Below the pieces are notes generated by a model. The model saw nothing but the letters and a program-made list of their open reading frames with translations. It was not told where the DNA came from and did no database searches. Both the position numbers and the translations under genes were made by a program. Source: Planctomycetaceae bacterium (GTDB taxonomy: Bacteria > Planctomycetota > Planctomycetia > Planctomycetales > Planctomycetaceae). Taken from it: DNA of 10,868 bases. Below are positions 5,391 to 10,868 of this stretch, piece by piece (within the stretch, counting starts at the first letter, position 1; each line of letters begins with the position of its first letter). The stretch spans positions 1 through 10,868 of the forward strand of contig JAESQE010000603.1 in NCBI GenBank assembly GCA_016765335.1. The letters run 5' to 3'.

Positions 5391-8216
5391 ATGCTTCCGG
5401 ATAATGACACGATTAATTCTCATGCGAGCCTCGAAGGGGCAGTCAGGCGTGGTTCAACTTTTGAGCCGGTGCGTCAATTCGTTCTGGCTTTACTGTTTTG
5501 CTTGCTGCCAGCATTGTGTTTAGCTGCTGAGGAACAGAAGTTTTCGACTGAGGATATTGAATTCTTTGAAAAGAAGATTCGCCCGGTTTTGGTGGAGTCC
5601 TGCCAGGAGTGCCATCAGTCTGGGGAGGATGAACTAGCAGAAGGTGGCTTAGAGCTTGATTGGCGAGGCGGTCTTGCCAAAGGAGGTGATACCGGTTCTT
5701 CGATCAATTTAAGTGATGTTGAACAAAGTCTGTTGCTTAAAGCGATTACATACACTGATTCTGACTTGGCGATGCCTCCAGACGGAAAAATCTCAGCCCA
5801 GGCAATTCAGGATATTCGAACGTGGCTTCAAAAAGGAGCAGCTTGGCCTGATGAAAAAAAGAAGCAGGCTGTTGTTGCGCATTTCAATTGGGAACAGCTT
5901 CGGGAAAGTCATTGGGCCTGGAAAGCTGTGAAGAAGTCGGCCTTGCCTGAAACAAAAGATACTCAATGGGCCAGCAACGAAATAGACTTCTTTGTGTTGG
6001 CTCGGCTTGAAGCTCAGGGAATGCAACCCTCGCCTCGTGCAAATAAACGGACACTCATTCGGCGTGCCTATTTAGATATGCTCGGGATACCGCCGACTCG
6101 TTTGCAGGTTCAAGAGTTTGTCTCTGGGAAGAAGAATTGGAACCAGGTGATTGAAGATTTGCTGTCTTCACCTCGGCACGGCGAACGCTGGGGTCGGCAT
6201 TGGTTAGATGTTGCCCGGTATAGCGATGGGTATGGCGGATACAATGATAACGCCGGGCGAGATGATGCCTGGCGATATCGTGATGGGGTGGTTCAATCAT
6301 TGAATAACAAAATGCCTATTGATCAGTTTCTGCGATTGCAAATTGCAGGAGATCTGATTGATGACGGGAATCATAGCGTAGCAACAGGATTCTTTGCTTT
6401 AGGTCCGATTTTCATATCTGATGGTGGCGATCCTGATTCCGTTGCGATGGCTAAGATTGAAACCCTTGATGATCGGGTTGATACACTCAGCCGTGGCATG
6501 TTAGGAGTAACTCTTGCCTGTGCGAGGTGTCACGATCATAAGTTTGATCCGTTGCCTACGATGGATTATTATTCAATTGCAGGTGTGTTTAATAACTCAT
6601 CAATTATTGATCGTCCAATCGTGCCTCAGGAAATTGTTGATCAGTACAATGTTAGTCAAGCGAAGGTGAATGGGTTGACTGCTCAGATTGTTCAATGGGA
6701 AAAAGAGGAGCAACTCACATTAATTGAACCGGAGTTACGACGAATCAGTCGGTATCTGATTTCTGCTCGCGAGTGGGCGAAAGTTCGCGAGCAGGCCGAA
6801 CACCGCGATGCAGCTTTATTCGGCGAATCTCAAGGGTTAAGCAAAATTGTTTTCGCGATGTGTGCTGGCTACTTTAGTGATGAAAAAGATTCTCGAAATA
6901 ATCCTGTGATGAATCGCTGGTTCACCGAGAAATCCGATGAAGCCGCATTAGAATACGAAAAACTGATCGTGGGCCTGCTGGATAATAAAAGGGCTGGAGA
7001 AAAAAGATATCAACAAGAAATCGCGATCGCAAAAACAGACGCAGGTCGAGCAAAAGTTGTACCCGTTATGGTGAATCCGCAGTGGGTTGATCAGGTCGAA
7101 AACAGGTTGAACCCACTGTTTAATTATGGCGGAACCTGGCATGAAAAGTTAAATGCCGAGAAGATGGCTCATCGAAATAAAATGAAGGCTGATTTAGATG
7201 CGTTACAAAAGGCTGCTCCTGCAAAATATCCGATAGTGCATTCGCTGAACGATTCCGGTGCAGCGAACATGAAAATTGCTCTACGTGGGAATTTACGTAA
7301 GCCCGGCGAAGAAGCTCCCAGACGATTTTTACGATTGATTAGTGGTGAGAATCCTCCTCATTTCAAGAATGGTTCCGGTCGGCTTGAGTTGGCTCACTCC
7401 ATTACGGCTCCCGGAAACCCGTTGACTTCACGAGTCTTTGTGAATCGTGTCTGGGGTTGGCATTTTGGACAGGCGATTGTTCCGAGTCGTAGCAATTTTG
7501 GATCTTTCGGACAACGCCCGACGCATCCGCTTCTTCTTGATTGGCTGGCTGCATCGTTCGTTGAACAGAATTGGTCCTTGGAATGGCTACATCGAAAGAT
7601 TCTGCAATCGAGCACCTGGCAAATGAGTAGTCAGTTCGATGAAGGTAACTTTTCGAAAGATGGGAGCAATGCATATCTTTGGAGGCAGAATTCCCGCAAG
7701 TTGGAAGTCGAGGCTTGGCGTGATAGCATGCTGTTTGTCACGCAGGAGTTAAACGAGCAACTTGGTGGAATTCCCACGGATAACTTGTCTGCAAATTCAG
7801 AGCAATCTAAACGCCGGACTATCTATGCCAAAACATCTCGCAATGGAGACAGGTTTCCCTCTGATAAGTTCTTATCTCTGTTTGATTTTCCGATTCCCAG
7901 TTCCAGTATCGCCAAGCGATCACCAACGATTACGCCTCAGCAATCTTTGTTTTTGTTGAATCACCCATTTGTTATTGAGCGTGCAAAAGTCTTGGCTAAA
8001 GTCATTGAATCTGGAGCAACATCTACTGATGATCAAATTAAAATGATCTATGAGACGCTCTTTTCCAGATTACCTGCCGATAATGAACTAGATGTTGGAC
8101 GTCGATTCCTGGGACAAGCAGAAGATTCAGCTTCAGAATCGAAACCGAAGCTTTCTCGATTCGAGCGTTATGCTCATGCGTTGTTGTCATCGAATGAGTT
8201 TATCTTTGTTGAGTAA
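5391..8216 (+). CDS. PSCyt1-DUF1549-DUF1553 protein (planctomycete cytochrome c-like)
   Basis: A 941-residue exported protein with the full three-domain planctomycete architecture. A hydrophobic segment at about residues 29-46, ending in a likely cleavage site near ALCLAA, is a Sec signal peptide with a long leader. PSCyt1 (about 55-150) has the haem c motif CQECH (71-75) and a possible distal ligand Met128 in AMPPDG. DUF1549/PSCyt2 (about 195-400) shows RRAYLDMLGIPP, HGERWGRHWLDVARYSD, WRYRDGVV and a second CxxCH, CARCHDHKFDP (377-387). A charged helical stretch follows, then DUF1553/PSD1 (about 667-930) with NPLTSRVFVNRVWGWHFG, NFGSFGQRPTHPLLLDWLA, LHRKILQSSTWQMSS and a terminal SSNEFIFVE. 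Function is not established; periplasmic redox or polysaccharide-related roles have been proposed for the family. The DUF1501 gene follows after 32 bases and is probably in the same operon. A GTG at codon 27 (5469) would give a shorter signal peptide, but the ATG has the better ribosome binding site. Confidence 0.95.
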   Translation: MLPDNDTINSHASLEGAVRRGSTFEPVRQFVLALLFCLLPALCLAAEEQKFSTEDIEFFEKKIRPVLVESCQECHQSGEDELAEGGLELDWRGGLAKGGDTGSSINLSDVEQSLLLKAITYTDSDLAMPPDGKISAQAIQDIRTWLQKGAAWPDEKKKQAVVAHFNWEQLRESHWAWKAVKKSALPETKDTQWASNEIDFFVLARLEAQGMQPSPRANKRTLIRRAYLDMLGIPPTRLQVQEFVSGKKNWNQVIEDLLSSPRHGERWGRHWLDVARYSDGYGGYNDNAGRDDAWRYRDGVVQSLNNKMPIDQFLRLQIAGDLIDDGNHSVATGFFALGPIFISDGGDPDSVAMAKIETLDDRVDTLSRGMLGVTLACARCHDHKFDPLPTMDYYSIAGVFNNSSIIDRPIVPQEIVDQYNVSQAKVNGLTAQIVQWEKEEQLTLIEPELRRISRYLISAREWAKVREQAEHRDAALFGESQGLSKIVFAMCAGYFSDEKDSRNNPVMNRWFTEKSDEAALEYEKLIVGLLDNKRAGEKRYQQEIAIAKTDAGRAKVVPVMVNPQWVDQVENRLNPLFNYGGTWHEKLNAEKMAHRNKMKADLDALQKAAPAKYPIVHSLNDSGAANMKIALRGNLRKPGEEAPRRFLRLISGENPPHFKNGSGRLELAHSITAPGNPLTSRVFVNRVWGWHFGQAIVPSRSNFGSFGQRPTHPLLLDWLAASFVEQNWSLEWLHRKILQSSTWQMSSQFDEGNFSKDGSNAYLWRQNSRKLEVEAWRDSMLFVTQELNEQLGGIPTDNLSANSEQSKRRTIYAKTSRNGDRFPSDKFLSLFDFPIPSSSIAKRSPTITPQQSLFLLNHPFVIERAKVLAKVIESGATSTDDQIKMIYETLFSRLPADNELDVGRRFLGQAEDSASESKPKLSRFERYAHALLSSNEFIFVE

Positions 8217-8248
8217 CATTCAGTTTACAATCTATTTTTCGCCTTCTT

Positions 8249-9645
8249 ATGTTACGGTTTAATATAATGCAAAACGATTTTAATCTACCGTTATTCTCAC
8301 GTCGTCAAATGTTGCATCGGCTTGGTGCAGGGTTTGGGACAATTGGCTTAGCAGGTATGTTGGCTGAAAACGGAATGTGTGCTCCCGTAAAAACCGGAAC
8401 ACATTTCGAACCCAAAGCAAAACGGATTATTCAATTGTTTATGCCCGGCGGTCCTTCTGCAATAGACACCTTTGACTACAAGCCAGCACTTGAAGAACAT
8501 CAAGGAAAACGACCAGCAGAAGCAGCTTTAAAAACTTTGCGAAATACAAAAGGCGGTTTGCTGAAAAGCCCGTTTGAGTTCAAGCAATATGGCGAGTCTG
8601 GTAAGTGGGTTTCGGATATCTTTTCTAAGACTGCTCAGTGTGTTGATGATATCTGTTTTCTGCATAGCATGCACACAGATATCCCCGAGCACGCTGGCGG
8701 GATTTTGATGATGAATACCGGTCATGTGCAACCGATTCGTCCGAGCATGGGCTCTTGGCTGATGTATGGCTTGGGAAGTGAAAACAAGAATTTACCGGTT
8801 TTATAACCTTGGGAGATGGGGTCCCACGAGGGAGGCAGTCCAACTGGTCCAGTGCATTTCTCCCGACTGCCTATGCGGGGTGCAATGTTGAAGTGGGAAA
8901 AACTCCTCAACAGGTGATCGATAATCTTCAGAATCAGACGTTAAGCTCAACCGCTCAGGAAGAACAGCTCAATTTGATTTCGGAAATCAATAAGTTGCAT
9001 CTTAAACGGCGACAGCAGGATGATCAGCTTGAAGCGGGGATCAAATCGATGGAGCTTGCTTTTCGGATGCAAATGGCTGTTCCAGATGCATTCGATACCA
9101 AAGACGAAACGAAAGAAACATTAGATTTGTATGGCAATGAAAAGTTCGGCAAAAGCTGTTTGCTGGCTCGTCGATTAGTCGAACGTGGGGTTCGCATGGT
9201 GCAGGTGTTTGGTGGAAATGATATCGCCTGGGATACACATGCTGATATTCGACTGCACAAGCCGCTGGCAGAAAAAGTCGATCAAGGTATTGCTGCGTTA
9301 TTAATTGATTTGAAGCAACGTGGAATGCTGGAAGATACCCTTGTTGTTTGGGGTGGTGAATTCGGTAGAGCTCCGACTTCTGAAGGTCCGATCGGACGCG
9401 ATCATAATCATTATGGATTCACGACATGGCTGGCTGGTGGCGGAGTGAAATCGGGCTTTAGTTACGGAGCGACTGATCAGTTTGGTTGCCGTGCGGTTGA
9501 AAATGGCATGCACGTACACGATTTGCATGCTACGATTTTACATCTGATGGGGCTCGATCACGAACGATTAACATATCGTCATTCAGGCCGAGATTTTCGT
9601 TTGACTGATGTCGCAGGTAATGTTGCAAAAGATATTATCGCTTAG
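8249..9645 (+). pseudogene. DUF1501 family Tat-exported protein, broken by a -1 frameshift
   Basis: Two abutting frames, 8249-8806 and one that continues to 9645, together encode one complete DUF1501 protein of about 465 residues, near the usual length. DUF1501 proteins belong to the alkaline phosphatase/sulfatase-like clan and pair with PSCyt1 proteins; no substrate is known. The N-terminus has a Tat-type motif, SRRQML (residues 18-22 region), before a hydrophobic stretch. Family landmarks run through the break: PKAKRIIQLFMPGGPSAIDTFD and MHTDIPEHAGGILMMNTGH before it; QSNWSSAFLPTAYAGCNV, WDTHADIRLHKPLAEKVD, WGGEFGRAP, GRDHNHYGFTTWLAGGG and HDLHATILHLMGLDHERL after it. At 8795-8806 the frame reads Pro-Val-Leu-stop, whereas restoring one G at 8797-8798 gives Pro-Gly-Phe-Ile-Thr-Leu-Gly-Asp, the expected family text. 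A start at ATG 8267 is as plausible as 8249; neither has a clear ribosome binding site. Real mutation, assembly error and recoding are all possible. Confidence 0.9.
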
Positions 9646-10004
9646 GATGCCTGTTTGTTGGGAATCCCGATTTGGATTTCTTCTTCGACAATCCGTACTG
9701 GATAAGAATCACAGCGGATGGGAGAACTGGGCGAATCGGCCCAGGTCCCGTCTTTCAATTTGAACTTCCAGGCATGCCAGGGGCACATCACCTGACCATC
9801 TTCGACATGTCCACCAGAAAGTGAAGCTCCCTGGTGCGGACAGAAATCGCTGATGGCAAAATAATTGCCGTCTGTGAAAAACAGGCCGATGGTATGCCCA
9901 GCGATAGTAATTGTTTTCCCTTGCCCCTCAGGAATATCGCCAACCTTGGCCGCTGTGTGGTATTCGAGGTCGGTTGGCTGGGAAACATCTTCTGAATTCG
10001 TCAT
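9642..10004 (-). CDS. Rieske [2Fe-2S] ferredoxin-like protein
   Basis: This 120-residue protein is a single Rieske domain. The cluster ligands are complete: Cys55 and His57 in CPHQGASL, Cys74 and His77 in CPWHAWKF, with the usual 16 residues between Cys57-side and Cys74-side boxes. There is no signal peptide or membrane segment, so it should be cytoplasmic. It resembles the small electron-transfer ferredoxins of ring-hydroxylating oxygenases and the NirD-like subunits of nitrite reductase. No oxygenase, reductase or nirB partner is in the window, so its partner is unknown. Its stop overlaps the DUF1501 stop by four bases (9642-9645), which leaves no room for a terminator between the convergent genes. 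The start at 10004 has no clear ribosome binding site; the next gene, an aldolase, is divergent from it across 57 bases. Confidence 0.92.
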   Translation of the reverse strand: MTNSEDVSQPTDLEYHTAAKVGDIPEGQGKTITIAGHTIGLFFTDGNYFAISDFCPHQGASLSGGHVEDGQVMCPWHAWKFKLKDGTWADSPSSPIRCDSYPVRIVEEEIQIGIPNKQAS

Positions 10005-10061
10005 AATAAGTTTTGTTGCATCTTAAGTAAAAGAATCAAATATAGATCAAGGCAGGATTTT
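10005..10061. promoter_or_regulatory. Divergent regulatory region between the Rieske and aldolase genes
   Basis: These 57 bases must supply starts for both genes. For the aldolase, a -35-like TTGCAT (10016-10021) and a -10-like TATAGA (10041-10046) are 19 bases apart, longer than ideal, and AGGA at 10054-10057 lies four bases before the ATG at 10062. On the minus strand no pair of boxes is convincing for the Rieske gene. The AT-rich content fits a compact shared promoter. Confidence 0.35.
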
Positions 10062-10856
10062 ATGAAAATCAATCCAGTAAAAAAAGCGTTGCAGGCCGGA
10101 GAACCTCAAATTGGGACCTGGTTATCACTGGAAAGTGTCTTTGCCCCTCGTTTTATGGCCCGAATTGGTTATCCCTGGCTGACGGTCGATCTGGAACACT
10201 CTCCTATTGATTGGCAAACCGCTGCAATAATGTTTGGTGCCATTGCAGATGCAGGCTGTGTGCCGTTAGTGCGTGTTCCTCGGGGGGATCATGATCACAT
10301 TAAACGTGTTCTGGATGCTGGGGCGATGGGGATTATCGTGCCGATGGTCAATACTGTCGAAGAAGCAAAAGTTGCCATCGCAGCTGCCAAGTATCCGCCA
10401 GAAGGAAACCGCTCGGCTGGCGGAAGCATGCACGCATTAAACTTTGGAGCAGATGCAGGCACGTATTTTGAAAAGGCAAATGATGAAATCCTGGTCATTC
10501 TGCAAACCGAATCTCCCGAAGGTGTTGAAAACGCAGAAGAGATTTACTCGCTACCGGGAGTCGATGCTATTTTTGTCGGCCCGAATGATCTGCGATTTCA
10601 AATGCGTTCCGAAACAGGAGAAGATCCTTCACCAGAAGAATTTGAAGCGATGTTACAACGAATTCTTGCAGCTGGAAAAAAGACAGGCACCCCGGTTGGT
10701 TTACATGTGCAGTCAGTTGAAGAAGTCCGTAAACGAACCGAACAAGGTTGGCAATTTATTGCAATCGCCAGCGAACTAAAAATGATGGTAGACGAAGCAA
10801 CCCGCATCGCCAAAGAACTCGGCCTGAGTAGTTCCGGAGATTTGGCTAGATATTGA
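10062..10856 (+). CDS. HpcH/HpaI family class II aldolase
   Basis: A complete 264-residue protein of the HpaI/RhmA/GarL group, metal-dependent aldolases that cleave 2-keto-3-deoxy sugar acids or 4-hydroxy-2-oxo acids to pyruvate plus an aldehyde. Catalytic residues of the E. coli HpaI enzyme are all matched with an offset of one: Asp43 and His46 in [10 protein letters not shown], Arg71 in VRVPRGD, the metal ligands Glu150 in QTESPEG and Asp176 in FVGPNDL. The phosphate- or substrate-loop region [14 protein letters not shown] and [11 protein letters not shown] is also typical. There is no signal peptide, so it is cytoplasmic. The real substrate cannot be read from sequence. AGGA four bases before the ATG supports the start, and the stop TGA lies at 10854-10856. 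It diverges from the Rieske gene; no other pathway enzyme is nearby. Confidence 0.95.
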   Translation: MKINPVKKALQAGEPQIGTWLSLESVFAPRFMARIGYPWLTVDLEHSPIDWQTAAIMFGAIADAGCVPLVRVPRGDHDHIKRVLDAGAMGIIVPMVNTVEEAKVAIAAAKYPPEGNRSAGGSMHALNFGADAGTYFEKANDEILVILQTESPEGVENAEEIYSLPGVDAIFVGPNDLRFQMRSETGEDPSPEEFEAMLQRILAAGKKTGTPVGLHVQSVEEVRKRTEQGWQFIAIASELKMMVDEATRIAKELGLSSSGDLARY

Positions 10857-10868
10857 TACTTTGATTAA

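Noticed and set aside
8809..9645. Separate 278-codon gene starting at TTG 8809
   Set aside because: Its first residues continue the DUF1501 domain from the preceding frame, with no ribosome binding site; it is the downstream half of one frameshifted gene.
10444..10779. A 111-codon plus-strand frame inside the aldolase
   Set aside because: It overlaps the conserved catalytic region of the aldolase in another frame, and its composition is typical of a shadow frame.

Overview
The window looks like a chromosomal segment of a Planctomycetes bacterium. The strongest sign is the adjacent pair of a PSCyt1-DUF1549-DUF1553 protein (5391-8216) and a DUF1501 protein (8249-9645), a pairing typical of and greatly expanded in that phylum. 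The exosortase fused to an EpsI-like domain and followed by a membrane-anchored TPR protein fits the same group. No rRNA, tRNA, CRISPR array or intact insertion sequence was seen.

Layout. Positions 1-741 hold the end of a DUF4331 gene that enters from the left edge. Its codon use is AT-rich and TTA-heavy, and homology stops abruptly near position 699. Positions 742-1209 have no convincing gene but carry inverted repeats, including 15-base arms about 140 bases apart. On the minus strand, 4874 down to 1210 is a two-gene operon: exosortase-EpsI, then a 655-residue TPR protein, joined by a TAATG stop/start overlap. Positions 4875-5390 are a 516-base divergent intergenic region with several small hairpins and a good sigma70-like promoter facing right. 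Positions 5391-9645 hold the PSCyt1/DUF1549/DUF1553 gene and a DUF1501 gene broken by a one-base frameshift at about 8797-8803. A small Rieske ferredoxin-like gene (10004 to 9642, minus) converges on it with a 4-base overlap. A complete HpcH/HpaI-type aldolase (10062-10856) is divergent from the Rieske gene.

How the genes work together. The exosortase pair probably handles processing and surface anchoring of PEP-CTERM-type secreted proteins, with the TPR protein as a likely envelope scaffold; no substrate gene is in the window. The PSCyt1/DUF1501 pair is exported, by Sec and Tat respectively, and its biochemical role is not established. The Rieske protein and aldolase may share a regulatory region but have no proven link. 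I do not see a clear-cut novel defence or mobile system. The points most worth a second look are the frameshifted DUF1501 gene, the truncated DUF4331 gene with its repeat-rich junction, the tandem duplication at the exosortase/TPR overlap, and the hairpin clusters in the two intergenic regions.
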